This document shows, one piece after another, positions 10,196 to 18,812 of a stretch of 64,000 nt of DNA (the stretch's first letter is position 1; every line of letters starts with the position of its first letter). The notes under the pieces were generated by a model. The model had not been told where the DNA came from, did no database searches, and saw only the letters and a program-made list of their open reading frames with translations. A program made the translations under genes and the position numbers. The stretch comes from an uncultured Roseobacter sp. (GTDB taxonomy: Bacteria > Pseudomonadota > Alphaproteobacteria > Rhodobacterales > Rhodobacteraceae): contig NZ_CANMDB010000005.1 of NCBI RefSeq assembly GCF_947496515.1, forward strand, positions 92,501 through 156,500, given 5' to 3'.

Positions 10196-10321
10196 ATGAA
10201 GGTTCGCAATTCGCTCCGCTCGCTCAAGAACCGGCACCGCGACTGCCGTGTTGTGCGTCGCAAAGGCCGCGTCTACGTGATCAACAAAACCCAGCGTCGG
10301 TTCAAAGCCCGCCAGGGCTGA
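10196..10321 (+). CDS. rpmJ: 50S ribosomal protein L36
   Basis: A 41-residue, very basic protein beginning [17 protein letters not shown] and ending [11 protein letters not shown]. This is the longer, zinc-ligand-poor form of ribosomal protein L36 common in alphaproteobacteria. AAGGAGAGG lies just upstream of the ATG. It stands alone between tRNA-Val and a strong terminator, which is its usual isolated setting in this group. Confidence 0.97.
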   Translation: MKVRNSLRSLKNRHRDCRVVRRKGRVYVINKTQRRFKARQG

Positions 10322-10346
10322 TCAGACGTCTGAAGCGTTTCAAAAC

Positions 10347-10376
10347 CGCCCTCCGACCTTCGGGGGGCGTTTTTTT
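10347..10376 (+). terminator. Intrinsic terminator of rpmJ
   Basis: A 10-bp stem (CGCCCTCCGA with TCGGGGGGCG, one T-G pair) with a 3-nt loop and a run of seven T at 10370-10376, 25 bp after the rpmJ stop and just before the 3' end of the convergent LysR gene. Confidence 0.93.
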
Positions 10377-10390
10377 GTGCGCTGCCCGGA

Positions 10391-11269
10391 TCATAGCGCG
10401 CGATCCTCGATCAGCTGCGCGATGATCGGATTGGGGAACCGCCGTTTGACCGTGACCGCGTAAAAAGTCTCGGCGATGCTGTCCAGCTGCGCTACCTCCG
10501 CCAGCACCCCGGCCTCCAGTTCATCGCGCACCACGATGGGCGGCAGCACCGCCAGTCCGACGCCCGCACGCGCCAGCAACCGCATCATCGCCATGTCCTC
10601 CACCTCTGCCGCGATCCGCGGGCGCTGGCCCAGCCGCTCGGCCCAGGCGTCGAAACCGATGCGCACGCCGGTCTCCGCGATGGGCAAGATAAAGGGCTGC
10701 GTGGCCAAACGCGCCTCCAGCGTCAGGTCTCTCGAGACAAGATCAGGCACCCCCACCAGGCTGACCGGCTGATCCGACAACCGGTGCGACACGAAGGCCG
10801 TCACCCCGTCCCGCGCGGGCGCCCGGTTGATCAGCACCACGTCGAGGTTCAGCGTCTCCAGCGCCTGCAACAGATCCTCCGTCGTGCCGGAGCGCAGGAC
10901 AATCTCCAGATCCGGCTGGCCCAGCACGGGCGCCAGAAACGCCAGATGAAAGTTCCTCGACAGCGTGGCCAGCGCCCCCACGCGGACCCGCTGACGGTTA
11001 CCACCGGCCTGTTGCAACGTCCCCACCAGCTCGCGTCCTGCGGCAAAGATCGCATCCGCATGATCGAGCGCAATGCGCCCGGCTTCCGTCAGGATCAGCT
11101 GCCGACCGCGCCGCTCAAAAAGCGCGTGTCCCAGCTGCGCTTCCAGCTGCTTGATCTGGATCGAGACCGCCGATTGCGACAGGTTCAACCGCTCCGCTGT
11201 GCGGGTGAGATTGCCGTCATGGGCCACGGCCCAGAAATACCGCAGATGCCGGTAGTTGAACTCACTCAT
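10391..11269 (-). CDS. LysR-family regulator, NhaR-like
   Basis: About 292 residues. The N-terminal winged helix-turn-helix (residues 3-62) begins FNYRHLRYFWAVAHDGNLTRTA, close to NhaR, and is followed by a LysR substrate-binding domain (about 90-290). The effector is unknown. I start at 11269 (MSEFNYRHL); an ATG two codons upstream at 11275 is equally open. It is divergent from the YghU-type GST gene with 163 bp between, the usual arrangement for a LysR protein and its target, although NhaR homologues classically respond to sodium. Confidence 0.88.
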   Translation of the reverse strand: MSEFNYRHLRYFWAVAHDGNLTRTAERLNLSQSAVSIQIKQLEAQLGHALFERRGRQLILTEAGRIALDHADAIFAAGRELVGTLQQAGGNRQRVRVGALATLSRNFHLAFLAPVLGQPDLEIVLRSGTTEDLLQALETLNLDVVLINRAPARDGVTAFVSHRLSDQPVSLVGVPDLVSRDLTLEARLATQPFILPIAETGVRIGFDAWAERLGQRPRIAAEVEDMAMMRLLARAGVGLAVLPPIVVRDELEAGVLAEVAQLDSIAETFYAVTVKRRFPNPIIAQLIEDRAL

Positions 11270-11432
11270 ACCCATTCATAAAACAGAAGGCTCGCGGCAA
11301 AACAATTCATTTTGCGCATTGCTCTGGGCGGGCCCCCTTGCCCCGCGTGATCGCACAGCCCCTGTGCGCCCCTTGCTCCCCGCGGGTGACGGGCCTAGGT
11401 CTTGCGGGCAGTCACAACAAGCGAGAGATCCC

Positions 11433-12287
11433 ATGAGCGAGTATACCCCCCCCGAGGTCTGGACCTGGGAAGCGGAAAGCGGCGGCACCTTTGCCAGCAT
11501 CAACCGCCCCATCGCCGGACCCACCCACGACAAGGATCTGCCCCGGGGCAAGCATCCCCTGCAGCTCTACTCGCTCGCCACACCCAACGGCCAAAAGGTC
11601 ACCATCATGCTCGAAGAGCTGCTGGCCGCCGGTCATACCGAGGCGGAGTACGACGCGTGGCTGATCAAGATCGGCGATGGCGATCAGTTCTCCAGCGGTT
11701 TCGTGGAGGTGAACCCCAACTCCAAGATCCCCGCGCTCTTTGATACCACCAACGACACCCGCGTGTTCGAATCCGGCGCGATCTGCCTCTATCTGGCCGA
11801 GAAGTTCGACAGTGCCTTCCTGCCCACCTCCGGCACCGCACGCACGGAGTGCTTTAACTGGCTTTTCTGGCTGCAGGGCTCGGCGCCTTATCTGGGCGGC
11901 GGTTTCGGGCATTTCTACGCCTATGCGCCGGAAAAGATGGAATACCCCATCAACCGCTTTGCGATGGAAACCAAGCGTCAGCTCGACGTGCTCGACCGGC
12001 ATCTGGCGGACCATGGATATCTGGCAGGCGATGACTATACGATCGCCGATATGGTCACCTGGCCGTGGTACGGGCGCACGGTGCGCGGCGAGAGCTATGA
12101 CGCGGGAAAATTCCTCAGCGTGCATGAATATGAGAACGTGATCCGCTGGGAGAAACAGATCTCGTCCCGCCCGGCGGTGCAGCGCGGCGTGATGGTCAAT
12201 AAGACGAACGGCCCGCCCAATCAGCAGCTACACGAGCGCCACGACGCGAGCGATTTTGAGACGAAGACCCAGGATAAGGTGGGCTAA
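11433..12287 (+). CDS. yghU: YghU-type glutathione S-transferase
   Basis: A 284-residue nu-class GST with disulfide-bond reductase activity in characterised members. The N-terminal extension PPEVWTWE...FASINRPIAGPTHDK is specific to the YghU group. The thioredoxin-like domain has the LYSLATPNGQKVTIMLEEL segment (the TPN binds glutathione), SKIPAL and ESGAICLYLAEK; the all-alpha domain follows (about 140-260). The frame is open upstream, but the ATG at 11433 with GAGAG in front matches the family length. It is divergent from the NhaR-like regulator, which may control it. Confidence 0.93.
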   Translation: MSEYTPPEVWTWEAESGGTFASINRPIAGPTHDKDLPRGKHPLQLYSLATPNGQKVTIMLEELLAAGHTEAEYDAWLIKIGDGDQFSSGFVEVNPNSKIPALFDTTNDTRVFESGAICLYLAEKFDSAFLPTSGTARTECFNWLFWLQGSAPYLGGGFGHFYAYAPEKMEYPINRFAMETKRQLDVLDRHLADHGYLAGDDYTIADMVTWPWYGRTVRGESYDAGKFLSVHEYENVIRWEKQISSRPAVQRGVMVNKTNGPPNQQLHERHDASDFETKTQDKVG

Positions 12288-12367
12288 AGCAGCCATTGCA
12301 AAGTAAGCTGGTTAGTCAGCTTGTCACCCGGGAAGATCAACAGCCAGCTGGCGAAAGGCACCGTCTG

Positions 12368-12416
12368 GCCCGGCGGCAACGCCGGGCAGCCCCCGACCGC
12401 CCCCCCGGGCGGGGGC
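12368..12416. other. Two adjacent GC-rich hairpins between convergent genes
   Basis: The 200 bp between the yghU stop and the permease stop hold no gene. Two hairpins are clear: an 8-bp stem GCCCGGCG/CGCCGGGC with a GCAA (GNRA) loop at 12368-12387, and GCCCCCG/CGGGGGC at 12389-12395 with 12410-12416. Neither has a T tract. They may act as RNA 3'-end stabilisers or Rho-independent pause sites for both genes. Confidence 0.45.
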
Positions 12417-12487
12417 TTCACCCCCACCCGCGGTCGTGGACTGCCCTACATAAGCGGCGGCACGCTCCATTCTATGCTGCAGATGTC

Positions 12488-14158
12488 CTACCGCCGCCCC
12501 ACCTGACGGCAAATCAGGATCACCGGCAGCAACCCGATGGCCACGATCACGAGGCTCGGCACAGCCGCCCCCTCCAGCCGCTCGTCCGAAGCCAGCCGGT
12601 AGGCCTGAACCGCCAGCGTGTCGAAGTTGAAGGGTCGCATGATCAGCGTCGCGGGCAGCTCCTTCATCACATCCACAAAGACGATCAGCAGCGCCGTCAG
12701 CAAACTGGGCGCCAGAATGGGCAGATGCACCCGCCGCAGCGTCCCCCCCGGGCTCTGCCCCAGCGAGCGCGCGGCAGCATCCATATTCGCGGGCACCATC
12801 GCCTGCCCGCCCTCATACGCGCCCAGAGCCGCCGCCAGAAATCGCACCATGTAGGCCGTCACCAGCAGCCAGATCGACCCGGTGATCAGCAGCCCCGTCG
12901 ACACATCGAACCGCGCCCGCATGAAGGCATCGAGCGCATTGTCGAAGGCCGCAAAAGGCACCAGCAACCCCACGGCGATCACCCCGCCCGGCACCGCGTA
13001 GCCCAGCCGCGCCACATAGCCCGTGGCCGCCGACAGCTGCCCTGGCCGCAACCGCTGGAAAAACCCCAGACAGATCGCAGCCCCCACCGTCACCACCGCC
13101 GCCACACTGGCCAGCGTCAGGGAGTTCTGCACAAAGCCCAGATACCGTGGGCTCAGCAGATCCTGCTCGGACCCCAGCCCCATCTCAAAGAGCGCCACCA
13201 CCGGCACCACAGCCCCCAGCAGCACCGGCACCGCACAAAGCACCACCGCCGCCAGCGCGCGCATGCCGACGAGCTGCGCAGGCTCCATGCGCTGGTGCCT
13301 GCGCGAGGCATCCTGATAAGTCGCACGCCCCCGCTGCGCCCGCTCCAGCATCGCCAGAAGCAGCGCAAAGCTCAGCAGACACAAAGCCAACTGCGCCGCC
13401 CCGGCCCGGTCCGCCATGGAAAACCAGCTGGTATAGATACCCGTGGCGAAGGTCTGCACGCCAAAATAGGCAACCGTGCCGAAATCGGCGATCGTCTCCA
13501 TCACCGCCAGCAACACACCGCCCGCAATGGCAGGGCGCGCCAGCGGCAGGCTGACCCGAAAGAAGGCGCCCCAGGCGCTCGACCCGAGCGCGCGGGCCGC
13601 CAGAAAGGTCGTCGCACTTTGTTGCAGAAACGCCGCCCGGGCGAGCAGGTAGACATACGGATAAAGCACGAGGATCAGCATCACCGCCGCCCCGCCGATG
13701 GAACGCACATCGGGAAACCAGTAATCCCGCGGCCCCCAGCCCGTCGCCGCGCGCAGGCTTGTCTGCACGATGCCGGGATGGTCCAGCAGATGGGTATAGG
13801 CGTAGGCCAGCACATAGGCCGGAAAGGCCAGCGGCAGCACAAGCGCGATCTCGAAAAACCGCACGCCCGGAAAGCGGGTCATACTCACCAGCCAGGCCGC
13901 CCCCACCCCAAGCGCAAAGGTCCCCGCCGATACCAGCACCACCAGCCAGAGCGTCGTGGCAGCGTAGCGCGGCAGCACCGTCTCCAGCAGATGGGCCACC
14001 GTCCCGGTCCCGCCGGTCACCGCCGCCAGCGCAACGGCCAGCATCGGCAGAGCACAGACCGCCGCGCACACCAGCGCCACACCCGCCAGCACGCGCGCAC
14101 GCTCCCCGCCGCGGCGGCGAGGGCGGGCACTGGGATCAAGGGCGGGCACATCCGTCAT
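12488..14158 (-). CDS. Fused-domain iron(III)-type ABC transporter permease
   Basis: A 556-residue permease with two BPD_transp_1 domains in one chain (about 12 helices), as in SfuB/FbpB ferric iron transporters. Each half has an EAA-type loop, seen as AARALGSSAWGAFFRVSLPLARPAI near residue 200 and AARSLGQSPGGTLRRVHLPIL near 480. I start at MTDVPALDP (14158), which has AAGGCGG upstream; an ATG at 14182 has no ribosome site. No ATPase or binding protein gene is adjacent, so it must work with partners encoded elsewhere or be an orphan. Confidence 0.87.
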   Translation of the reverse strand: MTDVPALDPSARPRRRGGERARVLAGVALVCAAVCALPMLAVALAAVTGGTGTVAHLLETVLPRYAATTLWLVVLVSAGTFALGVGAAWLVSMTRFPGVRFFEIALVLPLAFPAYVLAYAYTHLLDHPGIVQTSLRAATGWGPRDYWFPDVRSIGGAAVMLILVLYPYVYLLARAAFLQQSATTFLAARALGSSAWGAFFRVSLPLARPAIAGGVLLAVMETIADFGTVAYFGVQTFATGIYTSWFSMADRAGAAQLALCLLSFALLLAMLERAQRGRATYQDASRRHQRMEPAQLVGMRALAAVVLCAVPVLLGAVVPVVALFEMGLGSEQDLLSPRYLGFVQNSLTLASVAAVVTVGAAICLGFFQRLRPGQLSAATGYVARLGYAVPGGVIAVGLLVPFAAFDNALDAFMRARFDVSTGLLITGSIWLLVTAYMVRFLAAALGAYEGGQAMVPANMDAAARSLGQSPGGTLRRVHLPILAPSLLTALLIVFVDVMKELPATLIMRPFNFDTLAVQAYRLASDERLEGAAVPSLVIVAIGLLPVILICRQVGRR

Positions 14159-14225
14159 GCCCGCCTTTTTCGACAAATTCACTCAGAAAGACCAGAGGCC
14201 AGATGACGCGGGCCGGTGCAGCACA

Positions 14226-14621
14226 TCAGGCTGCCGCCGTCGCCTCGATCTCGAACATCAGACCCGGGATCGCCAGACGGGTGACACCGACCAATGTCAT
14301 GGGCGGCGCGACCCCGGCTGCACCGAACCGCTGGCCGAGCACATCGAAGCTCTTGAGGGCGTCGTCCACATCCGTCGCATAGATGACCAACCGGATCACA
14401 TCACCGAGGCCTGCCTCCGCGGCCTTCAACACCGCCTCCAGATTGTCGAGCGCCAAGCCGATCTGGCCGCGCATGTCTCCCACATGCTGCGGGGCGCCAT
14501 TGCCATCCACCGATGTCTGACCGGCACAGATGACCTGCCGCGCGGGCGTCTCGATGACTTCCGCCTGATTGTAGCCCAGCTTAACGGACCAGTCCCAGGG
14601 ATTGATTGCCGTGCGTTGCAT
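14226..14621 (-). CDS. RidA/YjgF-family protein
   Basis: A 131-residue RidA-superfamily protein. RidA enzymes deaminate reactive enamine/imine intermediates; relatives have other or unknown roles. Family segments visible include VICAGQTSVDGNG near residue 29, DMRGQIGLALDNLEAVLKAAEAGL near 48 and MTLVGVTRLAIPGLMFEIEATA at the end. The catalytic arginine of archetypal RidA (in R-x-x-V) is not evident: the equivalent motif reads GVTRLAIPG. AAGGAG precedes the ATG. It is divergent from a WYL-type regulator with 87 bp between, suggesting local control. Confidence 0.9.
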   Translation of the reverse strand: MQRTAINPWDWSVKLGYNQAEVIETPARQVICAGQTSVDGNGAPQHVGDMRGQIGLALDNLEAVLKAAEAGLGDVIRLVIYATDVDDALKSFDVLGQRFGAAGVAPPMTLVGVTRLAIPGLMFEIEATAAA

Positions 14622-14708
14622 GATGAATTCTCCTTGTTTGCGTTGATGATTCCGTTCTAGACACAAACGGTGCCAAATTTTGTCACCAAAAGATGCCACT
14701 GGGAAAAG

Positions 14709-15449
14709 ATGAAACAACGCCTCCGCCATGACGCCATCGTGCGCAGCCTGCGCCGCAACGGAACCCTGCGTGTCGAGGAGCTGGCACAGGACGTGGGCGC
14801 CTCGCGCCGGACAATCCTGCGCGATCTCAGCGCCCTGCGGGACGCGGGGTTCGTGATCCATTCGGAATGCGGGCGCGGGGGCGGGCTGCAGCTTGATCCG
14901 CAGTCCGTGCAGACCACCGCGCGGCTGTCGGTGGCAGAGGTCTTTGCGCTGGTGATCAGCGTCTCGGCCATGCGCGCCGCGCGCAGCCTGCCATTCGCGG
15001 ATCTCGCCGACGCAGGCCTCGCCCGCATCGAACGCGCCCTGCCCCGCGACAAGATCCGCGATCTGCGCCGGTTGCTCGATTGTCTGCATATCGGGCAGCT
15101 GTCCCCGCACCAGGACATCTCCGACATCGGGCAGATGGACGCGGACCTTCTGCCCGCGGTGGAGGCCGGTTTCCTGCACCAGCACCAGCTGCGCTTCGGC
15201 TACCGGGATGCCAAAGGTGTCGTCACACAGCGTCAGGTCGAACCACAGGCCATGCTGATCCTGCCGCCCCTGTGGTATCTGGTGGCCTACGATCCCGCGC
15301 GGGAGGGGTTTCGCCATTTCCGCATGGACCGGATCAGCGCGCCTGACGTGATCCCTGAGACATCCTTCCGCCGCCGCCACGTGCCTTTCGAGGATGACGT
15401 CTGCCCGTTCCGTGATCTGCCCCTTCAGCCGGGCACCGCCTCGAAATAG
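14709..15449 (+). CDS. HTH-WYL transcriptional regulator (YafY/DeoR-type)
   Basis: A 246-residue regulator. Residues 1-60 form a helix-turn-helix (RHDAIVRSLRRNGTLRVEEL, then GASRRTILRDLSALRDAGF). The rest is a WYL-type ligand-sensing domain with LPPLWYLVAYDPAREGFRHFRMDRI near residue 205. I prefer the ATG at 14709, with GGGAAAAG ahead, to 14670, which lacks a ribosome site. It is divergent from the RidA gene and probably controls it. The last 25 bp overlap the 3' end of the convergent hydrolase gene. Confidence 0.87.
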   Translation: MKQRLRHDAIVRSLRRNGTLRVEELAQDVGASRRTILRDLSALRDAGFVIHSECGRGGGLQLDPQSVQTTARLSVAEVFALVISVSAMRAARSLPFADLADAGLARIERALPRDKIRDLRRLLDCLHIGQLSPHQDISDIGQMDADLLPAVEAGFLHQHQLRFGYRDAKGVVTQRQVEPQAMLILPPLWYLVAYDPAREGFRHFRMDRISAPDVIPETSFRRRHVPFEDDVCPFRDLPLQPGTASK

Positions 15450-16261
15450 GCCAGGATGTCCTCAAAGACACGTGGCGCCGTCAGGAAGAGCAAATGCCCC
15501 TGCCCCGCGTAGCTGTGGCGGCGGGGCGCGCCGAACCGGGCGGCTAAAGCTGCCGTCTGTGGGCTGCTGAACACCGGATCCTCCGCACCGACAAAGAACT
15601 GCAACCGGTCCTCCGCCAGCCGCGGGCCAGACGGCAACCGCCAGCGGCGCAGATCCTCCGTATGTGCGGCCAGCAGATCACGATCAGGATAGACCATCTC
15701 CTCCATCCGGGCCGCCACCAGCGCTGTCGCCCGCGCGTCCAGCGCGCTGTCACGGCGCACCCGCCTGCCAAACAGCAATGTCTTGTAGTATTCCAGCCAG
15801 ACGGTCCGCCGACGCACGGAGCGCACCCGCGCCGCCGCCGCAAGCAGATCCGCCGTGGTGCGCCGCGCCGTCGCAATCCCGCCCGCCCGTTCGACAGCGC
15901 TGGACATGGCTGCCACGCGCACATCCGCATCGCCCATCCGCTCGGCGGCGGAGATCGCGATGGGCCCGCCGGTGGAATAGCCTAGCAGCCGGTAGGGTTT
16001 GCCCGGATGCCGCTCCGCGAATTCCGCAATACACGCTGCGGCGGCGTCAATCCGCAATCCGGGTGTCACAGGCCGCCCGTCAAGCCCGGGAAACGGGCAG
16101 GACACCAGCGCGTAACCCCGCGCCCGCCAGTGCTGAACAGGGGCAAAGATCTCCAGCCGCGCCAGCGCACCGGGAATGAGGATCACCAGTTTCGCGGCCC
16201 GCTCAACCTCCGCCGGATCGTAGATCAGACCGTCCACGGCGCCCGAACCATCCGCTGCCAT
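15425..16261 (-). CDS. Alpha/beta hydrolase
   Basis: A 278-residue alpha/beta hydrolase. The nucleophile elbow is GYSTGG (Ser near residue 96); the acid is probably in FVGAEDPVF and the catalytic His in YAGQGHLLFL near 258. The substrate is unknown. It lies 102 bp downstream of the PaaK-like ligase on the same strand and could be a thioesterase or ester hydrolase of that pathway, but this is inference. The stop overlaps the convergent WYL gene by 25 bp. Confidence 0.85.
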   Translation of the reverse strand: MAADGSGAVDGLIYDPAEVERAAKLVILIPGALARLEIFAPVQHWRARGYALVSCPFPGLDGRPVTPGLRIDAAAACIAEFAERHPGKPYRLLGYSTGGPIAISAAERMGDADVRVAAMSSAVERAGGIATARRTTADLLAAAARVRSVRRRTVWLEYYKTLLFGRRVRRDSALDARATALVAARMEEMVYPDRDLLAAHTEDLRRWRLPSGPRLAEDRLQFFVGAEDPVFSSPQTAALAARFGAPRRHSYAGQGHLLFLTAPRVFEDILAYFEAVPG

Positions 16262-16363
16262 CGCCCCCTCCGATCCCTTGGTGCCTCAGCACATCCTTGA
16301 TCGCGGCCCCGCCGGAAAAAGCGGTGGGTGATCCCTCAGATCTCCGCCGGAGCGCCCGAAGCA

Positions 16364-17584
16364 TCAGTCGTAGCTGCGCCGATCCTCGATCACCAGGCCG
16401 TCGCGCGGCAGGCTGCCCGGCGCGTGGATCTCCACAGCACCCGACAGCTTCAGCACATCGCGCACCGTCTCCGACAGCGCCTCGGACGCGCCGCCTTCCG
16501 CCTCCACCTGCACGGTCATGACGTCCTGCGCGCCGTCGCGCGTGGCGATGACCCGCGCGCGGCTGACCTCCGGGTGGCGCGCGACCAGCGCTGCCACCTG
16601 CTCGGGGCGCACGAACATCCCCTTGATCTTGGTGGTCTGATCCGCACGCCCCATCCAGCCCTTGATCCGCATGTTCGTGCGGCCACACGCGCTTTGCCCC
16701 GGCAGCACCGCGCTCAGATCGCCGGTTGCGAAGCGGATCAGCGGGTAATCGGGCGTCAGCGCGGTTACGACGACCTCGCCCACCTCACCGTCCGGCACCG
16801 GATCACCGGTACCGGGGGTCACGATCTCCACGATCACGCCTTCATCGACGATCATCCCCTCGGGCGGGGTGTCCGTACCACCGGCCGCGGGGCTCTCATA
16901 GGCGATGTGACCCACATCCGCCGTGGCGTAGCATTGCAGGCAAGCGATGCCGCGCGCCGCATACCCCTGACGCATCGCGGGAAAGAGCGCGCCACCGCTG
17001 ACCACCGCCTTGGTGATGCCGAGGCGCAGGCCCAGCTCATCGGCCTTGTCGAGGATCACCTGCAGATAATCCGGCGTGCCAGCATAGGCCGTGCTGCCCG
17101 CGGCGACGGCGGCCTGCACCTGCAGTTCCGTCTGACCGGTGCCCGCTGGCAGCACCGTGGCCCCCACGGCCCGCGCACCGTTCTCAAAGATCATTCCAGC
17201 AGGCGTCAGATGATAGCCAAAGCAATTCTGCACCGTATCGTCCGGGCCGATCCCCGCGGCATGCAGAAACCGCCCCAACCGCCACCAGTCATGGGTGATG
17301 CCGCCGGGCTCATAAATGGGCCCTGGCGATTGAAAGACATGCGCCACATTTTGCACCGGTATCCCGCCGAAGGGCGGGATCTCCGCCTGCCACGTGACCA
17401 GATCGGATTTGCGCAAAACCGGCAGCCGCGCCAGATCGCCCAGATCCTGCACCGATCCGTCGGCGATCCGGCACGCCCCCTCGGCACCGGCGACCCGCGC
17501 GATATTGGCCTGAAGCGCCTCCAGCTGGCCCGCCGCCCGGGCATCCGCACTGCGGGTCTCCAGATCGTCGAAATACCGGCTCAT
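16364..17584 (-). CDS. PaaK-like CoA ligase family protein with non-canonical P-loop
   Basis: A 406-residue protein of the phenylacetate-CoA ligase-like ANL family. It has the C-terminal hinge region (YPLIRFATGDLSAVLPGQ and GRADQTTKIKGMFVRP near residue 320-355) and an AYAGTPDYLQ segment. Where canonical PaaK has a Ser/Thr/Gly-rich AMP-binding loop, this protein reads VFQSPGPIYEPGG. It follows the cupin gene with one base between stop and ATG, so the two are probably translationally coupled at the end of the liv operon. A role in activating the imported acid is likely but unproven. Confidence 0.8.
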   Translation of the reverse strand: MSRYFDDLETRSADARAAGQLEALQANIARVAGAEGACRIADGSVQDLGDLARLPVLRKSDLVTWQAEIPPFGGIPVQNVAHVFQSPGPIYEPGGITHDWWRLGRFLHAAGIGPDDTVQNCFGYHLTPAGMIFENGARAVGATVLPAGTGQTELQVQAAVAAGSTAYAGTPDYLQVILDKADELGLRLGITKAVVSGGALFPAMRQGYAARGIACLQCYATADVGHIAYESPAAGGTDTPPEGMIVDEGVIVEIVTPGTGDPVPDGEVGEVVVTALTPDYPLIRFATGDLSAVLPGQSACGRTNMRIKGWMGRADQTTKIKGMFVRPEQVAALVARHPEVSRARVIATRDGAQDVMTVQVEAEGGASEALSETVRDVLKLSGAVEIHAPGSLPRDGLVIEDRRSYD

Positions 17585-17585
17585 G

Positions 17586-17966
17586 TCATTCCGCCGCGAC
17601 GGAGAAGGGTTCATCCGCGCGCACCACATGGGTGGTCACGATCTCGATGGGTGTCTCGCCAAGGTTCGTCACCCCACCGTGCACCTGACCGGCGGGAAAG
17701 AAAATCGGCGTGCCATCGGCAAAGGGCACCTCCTTGCCGTTGGGCATCAGCGCCAGCCCACCCTTGACGATCACCGCGTGCTCATCACCCGGGTGGGTGT
17801 GCAGCGGGATCCGCCCGCCCGGCATCACCGTCAGAGTGGACACACGCACCACCATACCCTCCACCCCGCTCAGCGGAGCCTCGTTCAGCACCTTGCGCTG
17901 CACCAGATCCTCGGCCCAGACCGGCCCGCACAGCATCAGCGCCACAGCACCCACAATCCATCTCAT
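17586..17966 (-). CDS. Secreted single-domain cupin
   Basis: A 126-residue protein with a signal peptide (residues 1-18, ending PVWA) and one cupin barrel. The metal-binding motif is visible as PLHTHPGDEHAVIVKGG near residue 53-69 and the second motif as PAGQVHGGVTN near 90. Periplasmic cupins often bind a ligand or a metal; no substrate can be named. It is placed between livF and the PaaK-like gene with short gaps, so it is probably the penultimate gene of the liv operon and may act on the transported compound. Confidence 0.87.
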   Translation of the reverse strand: MRWIVGAVALMLCGPVWAEDLVQRKVLNEAPLSGVEGMVVRVSTLTVMPGGRIPLHTHPGDEHAVIVKGGLALMPNGKEVPFADGTPIFFPAGQVHGGVTNLGETPIEIVTTHVVRADEPFSVAAE

Positions 17967-17978
17967 CTCACGTCCCCC

Positions 17979-18812
17979 TCAAGACAGCCAGCGCTTGCGC
18001 CGGCGATAACTGCGCACGTCGCGAAAGGATTTCCGCCCCTCCTCCGACATGCCCAGATAGAATTCCTTGACGTCCGGGTTCTCGCGCAGCTCGGCAGCCG
18101 GGCCGTCCATCACCACGCGACCCGACTCCAGAATATAGCCGTAATGCGCGAACCGCAGCGCCACATTGGTGTTCTGCTCGGCCAGCAGGATCGTCACCCC
18201 CTGCTCTTCGTTGATCGACTTCACGATCTCAAAGATCTGCTCCACCAGCTGCGGCGCCAGCCCCATGGAAGGCTCATCCAGCAGGATCGTCTCGGGCTGG
18301 CTCATCAGGGCGCGGCCAATGGCCGTCATCTGCTGCTCGCCACCGCTGGTATAGCCCGCCTGGCTTTTCCGCCGCTCCTTCAGCCGCGGAAAATAGCCGT
18401 AGACCATCTCCAGATCCGCCTGCACCGCCGCCGCCCCATCGCGCCGGGTATAGGCGCCGGTCAGCAGGTTTTCCTCCACCGTCAGATGCTCAAAGCAATG
18501 CCGCCCTTCCATCACCTGCACCACACCACGCTTGACTGTCTCAGCCGGGTCAGCGTGGTGGATCGGATCGCCGTGGTATTTCACCGATCCCTTGGTCACC
18601 TCGCCCCGCTCCGAGGCCAGAAGACCCGAGATCGCCTTGAGCGTCGTGGTCTTGCCCGCGCCATTCCCGCCCAGCAGCGCGGTGATCCCGCCCTTTGGCA
18701 CGTTCAGGCTGACACCCTTGAGCACGAGAATCACGTGGTTGTAGATCACCTCGATATTGTTGACCTCCAGGACCGTCTCGGCCTGTGGTTGCACGGCTTG
18801 AGTTAAAGACAT
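17979..18812 (-). CDS. livF: LivF-type ABC transporter ATP-binding protein
   Basis: A 277-residue ATPase of the branched-chain amino acid/amide (HAAT) importer class. Walker A GGNGAGKTTTLK near residue 48, signature TSGGEQQM near 157 (Thr replaces the usual Leu), Walker B ILLDEPSMGLAP near 180. The C-terminus is an arginine-rich tail, RSYRRRKRWLS. The start codon directly abuts the TAG of the upstream VPLPA-CTERM gene, so its ribosome site (GGAAAGAA) lies inside that gene's last codons. It pairs with LivG (25643-26461). Confidence 0.93.
   Translation of the reverse strand: MSLTQAVQPQAETVLEVNNIEVIYNHVILVLKGVSLNVPKGGITALLGGNGAGKTTTLKAISGLLASERGEVTKGSVKYHGDPIHHADPAETVKRGVVQVMEGRHCFEHLTVEENLLTGAYTRRDGAAAVQADLEMVYGYFPRLKERRKSQAGYTSGGEQQMTAIGRALMSQPETILLDEPSMGLAPQLVEQIFEIVKSINEEQGVTILLAEQNTNVALRFAHYGYILESGRVVMDGPAAELRENPDVKEFYLGMSEEGRKSFRDVRSYRRRKRWLS

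Noticed and set aside
12296-14206. Plus-strand frame of 636 codons, very rich in His, Arg and Gln
   Set aside because: Shadow of the ABC permease gene; composition is an artefact of antisense hydrophobic codons.
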